Counted from the stretch's first letter, positions 35,886-47,148 are shown. The stretch: DNA of 64,000 bases from Nocardioides mangrovicus (GCF_003674065.1 NZ_RDBE01000001.1:519614-583613), one strand, 5' to 3'. Numbers and translations are program-made. Notes: generated from the letters alone by a model not told the origin.

Positions 35886-36432
35886 GTGCGCAGACTCGGC
35901 CCGGTCCTCCTGGTGCTCTGGCCGTGCTGATCCGGGAGGTGGCCGTGCGCCGCGGGCGCGGCTGGGGCTGCGTCCTGCTGCTCGCGGTGGCGTTCGGGCT
36001 GGGCAGGCCGGGTTGGTCGACCAGAGCCTGTTCAACCCCGCCTACCGGGGCATCGGCTACTGGGATGCGATGCGCAAGCCCACCTACGTGGGCTGGCTGG
36101 GCACGAGTGCGTTCATGCTGCTCACCTTCGTCGGCGGGCACGTGCTGGGCAGCATCGCGGCATCGCTCGCGCTGGCTGAGTCGTGGTGGCCCGAGTGCGC
36201 GGGACGGCCCTGGCTGCGCCGCCGGGGCCTGGTCGGCGCCGGCCGGGTACCGCCGGCCTGGTGGCTGCTCGTGCTCAGCAAGGTCCTGCTCGGGGTCCGC
36301 AACGTCGTCGGCACCGGCTGGGTCTCGGTGGCGATGGTCGTCGTCTCGCTGGTGGCGTGGCTGGTGGCCTGGCGCGGCTGGCGGGTCAGCGGCCGGGTCA
36401 GTGGTGGGGGGCGACCAGCGCTGCCGGCGTGA
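35886..36432 (+). pseudogene. Membrane protein gene broken by two single-base frameshifts
   Basis: Three consecutive frames read as one membrane protein. GTG 35886 gives RRLGPVLLVLWP. The next frame gives VLIREVAVRRGRGW and a hydrophobic run ending FGL. The third gives AGLVDQSLFNPAYRGIGYWD and three more hydrophobic segments to the stop at 36432. Restoring one base near 35928 (CCG-TGCTG) and one near 36006 (GGGCTGGGCAGG) would rejoin them. Both shifts are minus one, in G-rich runs. This is either a decaying gene or two sequencing errors. The 3' end overlaps the Uma2 gene by 35 bp. Confidence 0.7.
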
Positions 36433-36961
36433 TCGTGACCGAGAACGGTCGGGTGAGGTGGCAGCTCTTCGCGCCGACTGCGTGGCCCGCCTCGACGTAG
36501 CTGCCGCCGTGCAGATCCCATGCGGTGATGCTCGGCTCGTCGGGGTCCACGATCCAGTAGGACGCGCAGCCGGCGTGCTCGAGGCGTGCCCTCTTGACGT
36601 GCAGGTCGATGCTGCGGGTTCTCGGTGAGAGCACCTCGACGGCGAGCACGGGGACTCGCTCGACGCCTCGGTCGCCGACATCGGTCGAGCGCGCCACGAC
36701 GAGATCGGGCTCGATGACGGTGTCCTCGCCCAGATATACGTCCAGCGGAGCAAAGAACAGCTCCAGGCCGACGGGCGTGAGTGGATGGAGGAGGAGCGTG
36801 AGCTCTCGGACCACGCGCTGGTGGAGCGGACGAGGCGACGGGCTCACGACCAGGACTCCGTCGAGGATCTCGTAGCGGCGCCCGTCATCGGGCATGCCCT
36901 CGAGATCGGCGGCCGTGAACGGACCGCCGCGGGTCTCGGGGAGCGACGTCACGCCCACCAT
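36398..36961 (-). CDS. Uma2 family (DUF820) restriction-endonuclease-fold protein
   Basis: The 187-residue protein shows DUF820 motifs: FTAADLEGMPDDGRRYEILDG, then SPRPLHQRVVREL and the PD-(D/E)XK core VIEPDLVVAR and PVLAVEVLSP with the following SIDLHVKR. Uma2 proteins are abundant in cyanobacteria and actinobacteria and are of unclear role. It stands alone here. Confidence 0.87.
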   Translation of the reverse strand: MVGVTSLPETRGGPFTAADLEGMPDDGRRYEILDGVLVVSPSPRPLHQRVVRELTLLLHPLTPVGLELFFAPLDVYLGEDTVIEPDLVVARSTDVGDRGVERVPVLAVEVLSPRTRSIDLHVKRARLEHAGCASYWIVDPDEPSITAWDLHGGSYVEAGHAVGAKSCHLTRPFSVTITPAALVAPHH

Positions 36962-37024
36962 GGTGCCTCCTCCCGGTCACCCCGCCAACGATTGATCACG
37001 AGCCCGCCGCCGGCAACCGGTGCC

Positions 37025-38188
37025 TCACTCCGCTGTGGACAACCACTCCCGCACCGACTCGTCGTGCTGGCCGAGCATCGGCGGGGCCAGGTGCTCCTCG
37101 CGGCCGCCGGAGTAGGGGTTGTCGTCGAACCGCAGCGCCGAGCCCGGCAGCTGCACGGTGCCCAGGGTGGGGTGCTCGACGTCGATGAGCAGGTGCTGGG
37201 AGAGCGTCTGCTCCCAGGTGTAGACGTCGTCGAGGGTGCGCACCTTGCCCGACGGCACGCCCGCCTCGGCCAGTCGGGCGAGCCAGTGCTCGGCGTCGTG
37301 GCCGGCGAAGAGCGTCTCGAGCACCGCGACCAGCTCGTCGCGATGGGCCACCCGGTCGGGGTTGGTCGCGAAGCGGACGTCGGCGGCGTCGATCCCCAGC
37401 TCCTCGCACAGCGAGAGCCACAGCCCTTGGGAGCCGCAGGCTATCTGGATCGGTGCGCTGCCGGTGGCGAACAGCCCGTACGGCGCGATCGAGGGGTGGT
37501 GGTCGCCGGCCAGTCCCGGCACCTCGCCGGCCACCGTCCACCGCGTGCCCTGGAAGGCGTGCACGCCCACCATCCCCGCCAGCAGCGAGGTGCGAACGAC
37601 CCGGCCGACGCCGGTGCGGTGCCGCTCGTGCAGCGCCGCGACGACGCCGTACGCGCCGTTCATGCCCGCGAGCAGGTCGGCGATCGGCACGCCCACCTTG
37701 GTGGGCTGCTCGGTGCCGGTGAGCGACATCAGCCCGCCCTCGCCCTGCGCGATCTGGTCGTAGCCCGACCGCCTCGCCTCCGGGCCGTCATGCCCGAAGC
37801 CGGTGATCTGCAGCACCACGAGCCGTGCGTTGAGCTCGTGCAGCCGCTGCACCGAGAATCCGAGCCGGTCGAGCACGCCGACGCGGAAGTTCTCGCACAA
37901 GACGTCGGCCCGGCGCACCAGCGCCTCGAGCACCTGCCTGCCGTCCTCGGACTTCAGGTCGAGGGTGACCGACTCCTTGTTGCGGTTGGCGGAGAGGAAG
38001 TACGTCGACTGCCGCTCGTCCTCCGGCCCGACGAACGGCGGCCCCCACGAGCGGGTGTCGTCGCCGCCGGGGCTCTCCACCTTGATGACGCGGGCCCCGA
38101 GGTCGCCCAGCATCATCGCCGCCTGCGGCCCGGCCAGGGCGCGGGTGAGGTCGACGACCAGGACATCGGACAGGGGGCCTTCGCTCAT
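37025..38188 (-). CDS. Family III (CaiB/BaiF) CoA-transferase
   Basis: The 387-residue protein has LVVDLTRALAGPQAAMMLGDLGARVIKVE at the N terminus, ANRNKESVTLDLK, and the catalytic-Asp region GYDQIAQGEGGLMSLTG near residue 168. It moves CoA between acids or racemises acyl-CoAs. The substrate is unknown. A malonate-activating role would complete the pyrimidine pathway proposed here, but nothing beyond proximity supports it. It is divergent from adnA. Confidence 0.87.
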   Translation of the reverse strand: MSEGPLSDVLVVDLTRALAGPQAAMMLGDLGARVIKVESPGGDDTRSWGPPFVGPEDERQSTYFLSANRNKESVTLDLKSEDGRQVLEALVRRADVLCENFRVGVLDRLGFSVQRLHELNARLVVLQITGFGHDGPEARRSGYDQIAQGEGGLMSLTGTEQPTKVGVPIADLLAGMNGAYGVVAALHERHRTGVGRVVRTSLLAGMVGVHAFQGTRWTVAGEVPGLAGDHHPSIAPYGLFATGSAPIQIACGSQGLWLSLCEELGIDAADVRFATNPDRVAHRDELVAVLETLFAGHDAEHWLARLAEAGVPSGKVRTLDDVYTWEQTLSQHLLIDVEHPTLGTVQLPGSALRFDDNPYSGGREEHLAPPMLGQHDESVREWLSTAE

Positions 38189-38276
38189 GCGGCCACGCTA
38201 GAGGCGACCCCGGACACCCTGAACGGCAGAGGTTGACCACAGGCCTGTCGGCGGCTCGTGCTTGGCTGACCCGACG

Positions 38277-41200
38277 ATGACGACGTACCGCCTCCGGCTG
38301 CCCGAGCAGCAGACCCCCGAGCGCCCTGAGCTCGACGCCGACCAGCAGCGCGTGGTCGAGCACCCCGGCGGCCCGCTAGTGGTGCTGGCCGGCCCCGGCA
38401 CCGGCAAGACCACCACGCTGGTCGAGGCGATCGTCGACCGCGTCGAGCGCCGCGGCGTCGATCCGGCCGGTGTGCTCGCGCTGACCTTCAGCCGCAAGGC
38501 CGCCGAGCAGCTGCGCGACCGCGTCACCGCGCGCCTCGGCCGCACGCTCGCCACCAACCCGGCCTCGACCTTCCACTCCTTCGCCTACGCCCTGGTGCGG
38601 CGCTACTCCCCGGCCGACCTCTACGCCGCTCCGCTGCGGCTGCTCTCGGCCCCCGAGCAGGACGTGCTCATCTCCGAGCTGCTCACCGGCGAGGGTGCGC
38701 TGGTCTGGCCCGACACCCTGGCGGCGGCCGTGCGCACCCGCGGGTTCGCCGCCGAGGTGCAGGCGGTGCTCTCGCGTGCCCGTGAGCGCGGCCTCGACCC
38801 CGTCGACCTGGTGGAGCTGGGGGAGCGGTCCGAGGAGCCGGCCTACGTCGTGGCCGGGCGCTTCCTGCAGCGTTACCTGGTGGTGCTCGACGACTCCAGC
38901 GCGGTCGACTACGCCGACCTGGTGCGCCGTGCGGTGCAGGTCGCCGAGCAGCACCGCGAGGAGATCCGGGCGCGGTACTCCTGCGTGTTCGTCGACGAGT
39001 ACCAGGACACCGACCCCAGCCAGGTGGCACTGCTGCAGGCGTTGGCCGGCGACGGCCGCGACCTGGTGGTGGTGGGCGATCCCGACCAGTCGATCTACGG
39101 CTTCCGGGGGGCCGACGTCGACGGCATCCTGCGCTTTCCCAGCGCGTTTCCCACGGCCGGCGGCGCCCCGGCGCCGGTCGTCGCGCTGCGCACCACCCGC
39201 CGGTTCGGCAGCCGGCTGCTCGTCGCCTCGCAGCGGGTGGCCTCGGGCATCGGCACCCGCGGCGACATCGGGCGCGAGGCGTGGGCCGCCTTCCGCTCAC
39301 CGGTCGCCGACGCCGAGAGCCCGGGCGCGGTCGAGGCGCTCACCTTCGACACCGCGCGCGCCGAGGTGGAGCACCTGGCCGACCTGCTGCGCCGGGCGCA
39401 CCTGGAGGACGGCGTGCCCTGGTCGCAGATGGCGGTCCTGGTGCGCTCGGGCCGCTCGAGCCTGCCGGCGCTGCGCCGCTCGCTGACGGCGGGCGGGGTG
39501 CCGGTCGAGGTCGCCGCCGATGACACGCCGGTGGTCAGGGAGCCGGCCGTGATGCCGCTGCTGGCCGCGCTGTCCATGGTGGTCGACGCCGAGGTGAGCG
39601 ATCCCGACGACCCGCGCTTCGTCGGTGCCGACCGGGTCGAGGAGCTGCTGGTCTCACCGCTGGGACGGCTCGACGCCACCGACGTCCGCGGTCTGGCCCG
39701 CGCGCTGCGGGGACGCGAGGTGGCCACGTCCGAGGGCGGCGTGCCGAGGTCCTCGCGCGAGCTGCTGCGTCGCTGCCTGCTCGAGCCCGAGCTGCTCACC
39801 GGGCTCTCGGGCCACGGCGTCGCCGGCGCGAGACGGTTGGCCGCGCTGCTGGCCCGCGCGGGCGACTCGCTACGGCGCGGCGAGACGGTGGAGGAGGTCT
39901 TGTGGTCGCTGTGGGACGGCACCGACTGGGGTGAGCGGCTGCGCACCGCTGCCCAAGGTGCCGGCGCGGCGGCGCGCTACGCCCACCGCGACCTCGACGC
40001 GCTGTGCGCGCTGTTCGAGACCGCGGCCCGGGCCGAGGAGCAGCGCGGCCACACCAGCGTGCAGGCGTTCCTCGAGACGCTGACCGCTCAGGAGATCCCG
40101 TCCGACACGCTGGCCGAGCGCGGGGTCCGCGGCGACGCCGTCCGGCTGCTCACCGCGCACCGCGCCAAGGGCCTGGAGTGGCGGCTGGTCGTGGTCGCCC
40201 ACGTCCAGGACGGCGCCTGGCCCGACCTGCGCCGGCGCGGCTCGCTGCTCAACCCCGACCGGCTCGGCGCCGACGGTCTGCTGCCTCCGGTGGCGACCTC
40301 GCGGCTTCTCGCCGAGGAGCGCCGGCTGTTCTACGTCGCCTGTACCCGCGCCCGCGAGCGGCTGGTGGTCACCGCGGTCAGGTCTCCGGACGACGACGGC
40401 GAGCAGCCCTCGCGCTTCCTCGGCGAGCTGGGCCGTGACGTGACGCACCGCGTGGGGCGCCCCGTGCGGCCGCTGTCGATGCCCGGCCTGGTCGCCGAGC
40501 TCCGGCGCACGCTGGCCGACCCCGCCCAGCCGGAGGCACTGCGCCAGGCGGCGGCCACGCGGCTCGCCCGGCTGGCCCGGATCGAGGTCGGCGGGCGAGC
40601 CGTCGCGCCGCAGGCCGACCCGCAGTCGTGGTGGGGGATGCGCGAGCCCACGGCGTCGGTGCACCCGCTGCGCGATCCCGACCAGCCGGTCACCGTCTCG
40701 GCCAGCCTGCTGCAGTCGCTGCTGGACTGCCCGGCCAAGTGGTTCCTCGAGCGCGAGGCCGGTGGCGCGCGGGTGAGCACCGCGAGTCAGGGGTTCGGCA
40801 CCGTCGTGCACGCGCTGGCCGACCGGCTCGCCACCGGCGACCTGGCGCCCGGCGAGGACCTGATGGCGCTGGTGGACGAGGTGTGGCCGCAGATGGAGTT
40901 CCGCACGCCGTGGTCGCGCGAGCGCGAGCGGGAGGCGGTCGAGGCGGCCCTGCTGCGGTTCGAGCTGTGGCAGGCCACCTCTGGCCGTCGGCTGCTCGGC
41001 ACCGAGGTGCTGCTCGACACCGAGGTCGCGCTGGCGGGCGGCGAGACGGTCCGGCTACGCGGCTACGCCGACCGGCTCGAGCTCGACGCCGAGGGACGCG
41101 TGGTGGTCGTCGACCTCAAGACCGGCAAGTACCACCCCACCGACAAGAGCGTGAAGGAGGGGAACCCGCAGTTGAGCCTCTACCAGCTCGCCGTCGACCA

Positions 41201-41477
41201 CGGCGCCGCCGACGAGCTCGTCGACGAGCCGACGTCTGCCGCCGGCGCCGAGCTGGTGCACCTGCGCGTCGGCGTGGGCGACGGCGCCCTGCCCAAGGTG
41301 CAGCGGGCCCCCGCCGACGACGACGGCCCCGAACAGCGCGTCCGCGAGCAGCTGGCCGAGGTGGTGCGCGTGGTGCGCGGGGAGCAGCTGGTGGCCCGCC
41401 CCGAGCCCACCCGCTGCGACCGGTGCGACTTCACGCCTATCTGCCCCGCCCACGTCTCGGGGTCGGTGCTCTCGTGA
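38277..41477 (+). CDS. adnA: AdnA-like UvrD-family helicase with C-terminal nuclease
   Basis: The 1066-residue protein has an SF1A motor: GPGTGKTTTL near residue 40, DEYQDTDPSQ near 242, GDPDQSIYGFRG, and later [12 protein letters not shown] RecB/AddB-type PD-(D/E)XK nuclease follows, with VVVDLKTGKYHP near 948. Cys in LLDCPAKW plus CDRCDFTPIC near the end fit the four-cysteine Fe-S nuclease lock. It is the first subunit of the actinobacterial AdnAB dsDNA-end-resecting motor-nuclease. ATG 38277 is preferred over TTG 38262. GTGA overlaps adnB. Confidence 0.9.
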   Translation: MTTYRLRLPEQQTPERPELDADQQRVVEHPGGPLVVLAGPGTGKTTTLVEAIVDRVERRGVDPAGVLALTFSRKAAEQLRDRVTARLGRTLATNPASTFHSFAYALVRRYSPADLYAAPLRLLSAPEQDVLISELLTGEGALVWPDTLAAAVRTRGFAAEVQAVLSRARERGLDPVDLVELGERSEEPAYVVAGRFLQRYLVVLDDSSAVDYADLVRRAVQVAEQHREEIRARYSCVFVDEYQDTDPSQVALLQALAGDGRDLVVVGDPDQSIYGFRGADVDGILRFPSAFPTAGGAPAPVVALRTTRRFGSRLLVASQRVASGIGTRGDIGREAWAAFRSPVADAESPGAVEALTFDTARAEVEHLADLLRRAHLEDGVPWSQMAVLVRSGRSSLPALRRSLTAGGVPVEVAADDTPVVREPAVMPLLAALSMVVDAEVSDPDDPRFVGADRVEELLVSPLGRLDATDVRGLARALRGREVATSEGGVPRSSRELLRRCLLEPELLTGLSGHGVAGARRLAALLARAGDSLRRGETVEEVLWSLWDGTDWGERLRTAAQGAGAAARYAHRDLDALCALFETAARAEEQRGHTSVQAFLETLTAQEIPSDTLAERGVRGDAVRLLTAHRAKGLEWRLVVVAHVQDGAWPDLRRRGSLLNPDRLGADGLLPPVATSRLLAEERRLFYVACTRARERLVVTAVRSPDDDGEQPSRFLGELGRDVTHRVGRPVRPLSMPGLVAELRRTLADPAQPEALRQAAATRLARLARIEVGGRAVAPQADPQSWWGMREPTASVHPLRDPDQPVTVSASLLQSLLDCPAKWFLEREAGGARVSTASQGFGTVVHALADRLATGDLAPGEDLMALVDEVWPQMEFRTPWSREREREAVEAALLRFELWQATSGRRLLGTEVLLDTEVALAGGETVRLRGYADRLELDAEGRVVVVDLKTGKYHPTDKSVKEGNPQLSLYQLAVDHGAADELVDEPTSAAGAELVHLRVGVGDGALPKVQRAPADDDGPEQRVREQLAEVVRVVRGEQLVARPEPTRCDRCDFTPICPAHVSGSVLS

Positions 41478-44400
41478 CTCCGACCATGACGCCGACCATG
41501 ACGCCGACCATGACCCCCGAGGAGCTGCGCGCCCTGATGCGCGCCGACTTCACCTTCTCCGACCAGCAGTTCGCGGCCATCACCGCGCCGCTCGCGCCGG
41601 GTGTGGTCGTCGCCGGCGCCGGCTCGGGCAAGACGACGGTCATGGCCGCTCGGGTGGTGTGGCTGGTCGCCACCGGCCAGGTCCGCCCCGAGCAGGTGCT
41701 CGGCCTCACCTTCACCACCAAGGCCACCGCGCAGCTCGCGGCCGGCATCCGCGGCGCGCTGCGCGACTCCGGGCTGATGCCGCCGCGCGAGCAGGGCCAG
41801 GACGAGGTCGTGGAGCCGGCGGTGGCCACCTACCACTCCTACGCCCAGTCGTTGCTGGTCGAGCACGGCCTGCGCATCGGCTACGAGCCCGACTCGCGAC
41901 TGCTGGCCGACGCCTCGCGCTACCAGCTGGCCACCCGTGCGATGCATCGCTACCGCGCGCCCGTGCGTCACCTCACCGAGTCGCCCGACCACGTGGTGCG
42001 CTACCTGCTGGCCCTCGACGCCGAGATGACCGAGCACCTCGTCGATCCCGACGACGTGCGCCGGGTCGACGCCCACCATCGGCCGCTGCTGGTCGCCGAG
42101 CTCGAGCGGGAGTCGCGCAAGACCTACCGAGAGCTCAACGAGAAGGCGATCCGGGCCATCGACGCCCGCGGTGAGCTGCTCGGGCTGGTCGAGGCCTACC
42201 GGCGGCTCAAGGCCGACCTCGGGCTGGTCGACTTCTCCGACCAGATCGCGCTCTCGGCCCGGCTGGCGCGCGACCACGCCGACGTCGGTCGCCTGGAGCG
42301 CGAGAAGTACGCGGTGGTGCTGCTCGACGAGTACCAGGACACCTCGGTGGCGCAGGCGGTGATGCTGAGCCGGCTGTTCTCCGGCGACGACCCCGGTCAC
42401 GGGCGGGGGCACCCGGTCACCGCCGTCGGAGACCCCCACCAGGCCATCTACGGCTGGCGCGGGGCCTCGGTCTCGAACATCCTCCAGTTCGACCGCTCGT
42501 TCGGTTCCGTCGAGGGGCGCACGCCGGTCTACCCGCTCAACGTCAACCGCCGCTCCGACGTGCGGGTGCTGGCCACCGCCAACCACCTCGCCGCCCCGCT
42601 CTACGCCGCGAGCGACGACGTGCGTCCGCTGCAGCCCAAGCCCGGCGCGGAGCCCGGCGAGATCCGCGCGGCGGTGCACGAGACGTGGGACGCCGAGCTC
42701 GCCGCGCTGGGCGACCAGGTGCTCGCCGCGCACGGGACCGGCACCGCCTGGCGCGAGATCGGCGTCCTGACCCGCGACAACGCGCACGCGGCTGCCGTCT
42801 TCGACGCGCTCTCGGCGCGCGAGGTACCGGTCGAGATCGTCGGTCTGAAGGGCCTGCTGCGGCTGCCCGAGGTGGCCGAGATCGTCGCGACCCTCTCGCT
42901 CGTGCAGGACGTCACGGACAACGCGGCCCTGCTCACCCTGCTCAACGGCCCCCGCTGGGCGATCGGGCTGCGCGACCTCGCCCTCCTCGGCCGGCGGGCG
43001 CGCGAGCTGGCCGGGCCGGCCGTGCGCGACCGCGCGTTCTCCGACGTCCACGCCGAGCTGGCCGCCGCCGTCGAGGGCTCCGACCCCGCCGAGCTGGCCG
43101 CCCTGGGCGACGCGCTGGACGACCCCGGCGAGGGGCCGTACTCACCGCAGGCGCTCGAGCGGTTCGCAGCGCTCGCCGCGGAGCTGCGCCGGCTGAGGGC
43201 CGCCGTGGGCGAGCCGATCCTCGACCTGGTGCGCCGCATCGTCGACGTCTGCGGCATCGACGTCGAGCTCGCCGCCTCGGTGAGCCCGGCGGCCACCGCC
43301 CGCCGGGAGAACCTGGACCTGTTCGTGCAGGCGGTCGCGGAGTTCCAGGCCGTCGACGGCCCGGTCACCTTGACGGCGCTGCTGGCCTGGCTGGAGGCCG
43401 AGGACGAGTTCGGCCAGGGACTGGACGTCGCCACCCCGAGCGAGGCCGACTCGGTCAAGCTGCTCACCGTCCACCGCGCCAAGGGCCTGGAGTGGGACGC
43501 GGTGTTCCTGGTCGGCGTCACCGAGACCAAGTTCCCGACCAACCGCGGCCGCTCGCGATGGACCACGGTCGCCTCGGTGATGCCGGTCGAGCTGCGCGGC
43601 GACGCCGAGGACCTGCCACAGCTGGGCGGCCACAGCCCGGCCGACCTCAAGGCCTACGCCGAGGCCGCCAAGGAGCACGACGGGGTCGAGGAGCTGCGGC
43701 TGGGCTACGTCGCCTGGACCCGGGCGCGGCACCTGCTCTCGGTCTCGTGCTGGCAGTGGAAGCCCAGCGGCAGGACGGGTCTTGGCCCCTCGCCCTACCT
43801 GGTCCGCACCCGCGAGGCCATGGCGCAGTGGGGTGCGACGCCGACGTCGTGGGCCGAGAAGCCGGAGAAGAGCACCCCGAGCCCCTACGCCGTCGACGGC
43901 GAGGAGCGGCCGTTCCCGCTCTCGCACCACACCGCCGAGGTCGAGCGGCGGCGCGAGGCCGCCCGGTGGGTGCAGCACGCAGAGGAGCAGGAGGAGGAGG
44001 CGTTCGAGGACGTGCTGGTGCTCGAGCAGGTCTCGGCCTGGGACGCCACCATCGACCGGCTGCTGGCCGAGGCCGAGCAGGCAGCCGTCGACGCCGTCGA
44101 GGTGCCGCTGCCCGGCAGCCTCTCGGCCACCGCGCTCTCGCGGCTGCGCGCCGACCCCGAGGCGTTCGCCGCCGACCTCGCTCGGCCGATGCCGCGGCAG
44201 CCCTCGCCCGCGGCGCGCTTCGGCACCCGGTTCCACGCCTGGGTCGAGGCGCGCTTCGACCAGCAGGGCATGTTCGACCCCGAGGAGCTCCCCGGACAGG
44301 GCGACGCCGGCATCGACGGCGAGGACGACCTGGCCGAGCTGGTGGCGCGCTTTGAGTCCGGCGCGTTCGCCGACCGCACCCCGTACGCCGTCGAGGCGCC

Positions 44401-44686
44401 GTTCGCGCTGGTGCTGCGTCATGGGGGAGGGCCAGGCCAGGTGGTGCGGGGTCGCATCGACGCCGTCTACACCGACGGCGACGGGTTCTTGCTGGTCGAC
44501 TGGAAGACCAACCGGCAAGCCGACGCCGACCCGCTGCAGCTCGCCGTCTACCGGCAGGCCTGGGCCGAGCTGCACGGTGTCGAGCCGGAGCGGGTGCGGG
44601 CCGCCTTCTACTACGTCCGCGACGACCGGCTGGTCGAGCCCGACCTGGTCGATCGCGCGGCGCTGGAGGAGCTGCTCAGCCCTTGA
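41474..44686 (+). CDS. adnB: AdnB-like UvrD-family helicase-nuclease
   Basis: The 1070-residue protein has [35 protein letters not shown] and [11 protein letters not shown] helicase motifs. A C-terminal nuclease carries [10 protein letters not shown] and [10 protein letters not shown] near residue 1010. It pairs with AdnA to process double-strand breaks. The N terminus is a 12-bp DNA repeat giving Met-Thr-Pro-Thr units, with the GTG and three ATG codons all in frame, so the true start is ambiguous by up to 12 residues. The 3' end overlaps the convergent deoD by 11 bp. Confidence 0.9.
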   Translation: MTPTMTPTMTPTMTPEELRALMRADFTFSDQQFAAITAPLAPGVVVAGAGSGKTTVMAARVVWLVATGQVRPEQVLGLTFTTKATAQLAAGIRGALRDSGLMPPREQGQDEVVEPAVATYHSYAQSLLVEHGLRIGYEPDSRLLADASRYQLATRAMHRYRAPVRHLTESPDHVVRYLLALDAEMTEHLVDPDDVRRVDAHHRPLLVAELERESRKTYRELNEKAIRAIDARGELLGLVEAYRRLKADLGLVDFSDQIALSARLARDHADVGRLEREKYAVVLLDEYQDTSVAQAVMLSRLFSGDDPGHGRGHPVTAVGDPHQAIYGWRGASVSNILQFDRSFGSVEGRTPVYPLNVNRRSDVRVLATANHLAAPLYAASDDVRPLQPKPGAEPGEIRAAVHETWDAELAALGDQVLAAHGTGTAWREIGVLTRDNAHAAAVFDALSAREVPVEIVGLKGLLRLPEVAEIVATLSLVQDVTDNAALLTLLNGPRWAIGLRDLALLGRRARELAGPAVRDRAFSDVHAELAAAVEGSDPAELAALGDALDDPGEGPYSPQALERFAALAAELRRLRAAVGEPILDLVRRIVDVCGIDVELAASVSPAATARRENLDLFVQAVAEFQAVDGPVTLTALLAWLEAEDEFGQGLDVATPSEADSVKLLTVHRAKGLEWDAVFLVGVTETKFPTNRGRSRWTTVASVMPVELRGDAEDLPQLGGHSPADLKAYAEAAKEHDGVEELRLGYVAWTRARHLLSVSCWQWKPSGRTGLGPSPYLVRTREAMAQWGATPTSWAEKPEKSTPSPYAVDGEERPFPLSHHTAEVERRREAARWVQHAEEQEEEAFEDVLVLEQVSAWDATIDRLLAEAEQAAVDAVEVPLPGSLSATALSRLRADPEAFAADLARPMPRQPSPAARFGTRFHAWVEARFDQQGMFDPEELPGQGDAGIDGEDDLAELVARFESGAFADRTPYAVEAPFALVLRHGGGPGQVVRGRIDAVYTDGDGFLLVDWKTNRQADADPLQLAVYRQAWAELHGVEPERVRAAFYYVRDDRLVEPDLVDRAALEELLSP

Positions 44687-45401
44687 ACGCGGCCGCCCCG
44701 AACGCGGCGGTCAGTGCGATCTCGACCATGTCGGCGAAGGTCTGCTCGCGCTCCTGGGCACTGGTCTCCTCGCCGGTGACGATGTGGTCGGAGACGGTGC
44801 AGACCGCGAGCGCCCGCACGCCGTGCCCGGCGGCCAGCGTGTAGAGCGCACTGGCCTCCATCTCCACCGCGAGCACGCCGTGCTCGGCCATCGGCTTCAT
44901 CAGCTCCGGGCGCGGGGTGTAGAAGCTGTCGCTGGAGAAGATCAGCCCGACGTGGCTGGTCAGCCCCTCGCGCGAGCGGGCGGCGGCCACCGCGGCCGCG
45001 AGCAGGTCGTAGTCGGCCACGGGCGCGTAGTCGTGGCCGCCGAACCGGATCCGGTTCATCGAGGAGTCGGTGCACGCCCCGGCGGCGATGACGACGTCGC
45101 GGACCGCCACCTGCTCGCTCAGCGCGCCGCACGAGCCGACCCGGATGGCGGTGGTGACGCCGTACTCGCGGAAGAGCTCGGTGGCGTAGATCGCCAGCGA
45201 CGGCTGGCCCATGCCGGTGCCCTGCACCGAGACCGGGTGGCCCTGCCAGGTGCCGGTGAACCCGAGCATGCCGCGCACCTCGGAGTAGCAGGTGGCGTCG
45301 TCGAGGAAGGTCTCGGCGATCCAACGGGCGCGCAGCGGGTCGCCGGGCAGCAGCACGGTGGGCGCGACGGCGCCGGGCTCGGCGGCGATGTGGGTGCTCA
45401 T
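44676..45401 (-). CDS. deoD: Purine-nucleoside phosphorylase, DeoD (hexameric) type
   Basis: The 241-residue protein matches the PNP/UDP family: [14 protein letters not shown] near 17 and the phosphate-binding [16 protein letters not shown] follows, then [14 protein letters not shown], which carries the Met-Glu nucleoside contact, and VSDHIVTGE with the catalytic Asp. It phosphorolyses purine nucleosides to base and ribose-1-phosphate. It is translationally coupled (ATGA) to the upstream membrane-protein gene. Confidence 0.92.
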   Translation of the reverse strand: MSTHIAAEPGAVAPTVLLPGDPLRARWIAETFLDDATCYSEVRGMLGFTGTWQGHPVSVQGTGMGQPSLAIYATELFREYGVTTAIRVGSCGALSEQVAVRDVVIAAGACTDSSMNRIRFGGHDYAPVADYDLLAAAVAAARSREGLTSHVGLIFSSDSFYTPRPELMKPMAEHGVLAVEMEASALYTLAAGHGVRALAVCTVSDHIVTGEETSAQEREQTFADMVEIALTAAFGAAAFKG

Positions 45402-47077
45402 GACGGTCCGATCTTCTGGATCCACGTCGGCGCCACGATGAACGCCTCGGCCCGCAAGGCTGCCACGCCGACCCGAGCAAGGTCGCCGGAGGTGCGGAAG
45501 CACAGGTACCGCGGCACCCACTCGGGGTGGTACTTGGCGTTGGCCCGGTAGAGCGACTCGATCTGCCAGAACCGCGAGGCCCACAGCAGCACGGCGTGGG
45601 TGAGCCGTTGCACCGGGCCGGCGCCGAGCCGCTCGCCGCGGGCGAACACGCTGCGGAACACCGCGAAGTTGAGCGAGATCCGCCGCACGCCGAGCTCGGG
45701 GCAGCGGGCGAGCAGCGCGACGACCATGTGCTCGATCAGGCCGTTCTCGCTGTCCCGCTCGCGGCGCATCAGGTCCAGCGAGAGCCCGTCGTCGCCCCAC
45801 GGGGCGAAGTTGAGCAGGCCCTGCGGTCGTCCTGCTGCGTCGCGGGCGACGACGACGACGGAGCGGTCGTCGCCGGGGTCGCCGAACCGGTCGAGCGCCA
45901 TCGAGAAGCCGCGCTCGACCGGGCCGTCGCGCCAGGCGTCGGCCAGCCGGCGCAGCTCGGCCCAGGTGGCCTCGTCGAGGTCGGTGGCGCGGTGGCACTC
46001 GACGGCCAGGTCGGCCCGGGTGCAGCGCGAGACGGCCTGCCGCACGACCCGCATGCTGCGGCCCTCCAAGGAGAACTCCTCGACGTCGAGGATCGCCTCG
46101 TCGCCGAGCTCGAGGGCATCCAGGCCGGCACGGTGGTAGGCGGTGGCGGCCTGGTCGCTGGCACCGAGCACGGCCGGCACCCAGCCGTAGGACTGCGCCT
46201 CCTCCAGCCACGCCTCGATGGCGCCGGGCCAGGCCTCGGGGTCGCCCAGCGGGTCGCCGGCGGCCAGCGAGACGGTGCCCATCACGCGGTAGGACACCGC
46301 CGCCTTCCCGCTCTTGGAGAACAGCACGGACCGGTCGCCGCGGGTGGCGAAGTACGACAGCGAGTCGACCTTGCCCCAGCGGGCCAGGATCTCGCGCACG
46401 GCGCGCTGCTGCTCGGCGTCGAGCGGGTGCGGGCCGTCGGCGGGCTGCAGCGCGACGACCGCGAGCGGGATCAAGATGCTGGCGCCGAGCACGACCAGCG
46501 CCACGGAGGCGCGGTCGTCGCTGGCGTCGCTGACGAACTGCACGGGGCCGCGGATGCCGGCCAGGCCGAGGAAGGCGTGCTGGAGCCGCTGCCAGGTGGT
46601 GGTGCCCGGCTCCTCGCCGCGGGCGTCGACGGCCAGCCACGCCCAGCCCAGCGCCGTGGCGATGATCGGGCCGAGCACGACGACGCTGAGGACCTTGCGC
46701 GGCGAGCGCGGGTCGGGCCGGGCGGTGAAGTGGCGTCGTCCGGCGATCAACAGCACCAGCAGCAGCAGCGAGATCGTCGCCTCCTCGACGTCGAGGCCCT
46801 TGACCAGGTGCAGCGCCACGGTGGCCGCGGTGAGCACCACCGCGAGCACCCAGGCCCGGTGCTTGCCGCGCCGCAGGGCGCGCGAGAGCACCATCAGCAA
46901 GATGCCCAGCGCCAGCGTGCCGGTGTCGGCGGCCGCCGGGAACACCGCGGGCAGCACGTCGAGCACCAGGTCCAGCCGGCCCCGGATCGCGGGCAGCAGG
47001 GCCGAGAGGAAGCTGATGAGGCCGACGACCCCGACGATGCGGGCCAGCCACGCCGGGCTGGTCAGCGCCTTCCACAC
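45398..47077 (-). CDS. MprF-like membrane protein with DUF2156 (aminoacyl-phosphatidylglycerol synthase) domain
   Basis: GTG 47077 gives 559 residues, though the frame stays open upstream. The N-terminal part (about 1-240) has about six hydrophobic helices. The C-terminal half is a DUF2156 GNAT-like domain (about 250-540) with [43 protein letters not shown], and a terminal [19 protein letters not shown] stretch ([15 protein letters not shown]). Homologues transfer lysine or alanine from tRNA to phosphatidylglycerol, altering surface charge. Amino-acid specificity cannot be read. It is upstream of and coupled to deoD. Confidence 0.82.
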   Translation of the reverse strand: MWKALTSPAWLARIVGVVGLISFLSALLPAIRGRLDLVLDVLPAVFPAAADTGTLALGILLMVLSRALRRGKHRAWVLAVVLTAATVALHLVKGLDVEEATISLLLLVLLIAGRRHFTARPDPRSPRKVLSVVVLGPIIATALGWAWLAVDARGEEPGTTTWQRLQHAFLGLAGIRGPVQFVSDASDDRASVALVVLGASILIPLAVVALQPADGPHPLDAEQQRAVREILARWGKVDSLSYFATRGDRSVLFSKSGKAAVSYRVMGTVSLAAGDPLGDPEAWPGAIEAWLEEAQSYGWVPAVLGASDQAATAYHRAGLDALELGDEAILDVEEFSLEGRSMRVVRQAVSRCTRADLAVECHRATDLDEATWAELRRLADAWRDGPVERGFSMALDRFGDPGDDRSVVVVARDAAGRPQGLLNFAPWGDDGLSLDLMRRERDSENGLIEHMVVALLARCPELGVRRISLNFAVFRSVFARGERLGAGPVQRLTHAVLLWASRFWQIESLYRANAKYHPEWVPRYLCFRTSGDLARVGVAALRAEAFIVAPTWIQKIGPS

Positions 47078-47148
47078 GAGGCCACACCTTGGCACACCGG
47101 TGCTGAGCCCGTGCTGAGCCCCGGCTGACGTCGTGCTAATCCTGTGCT

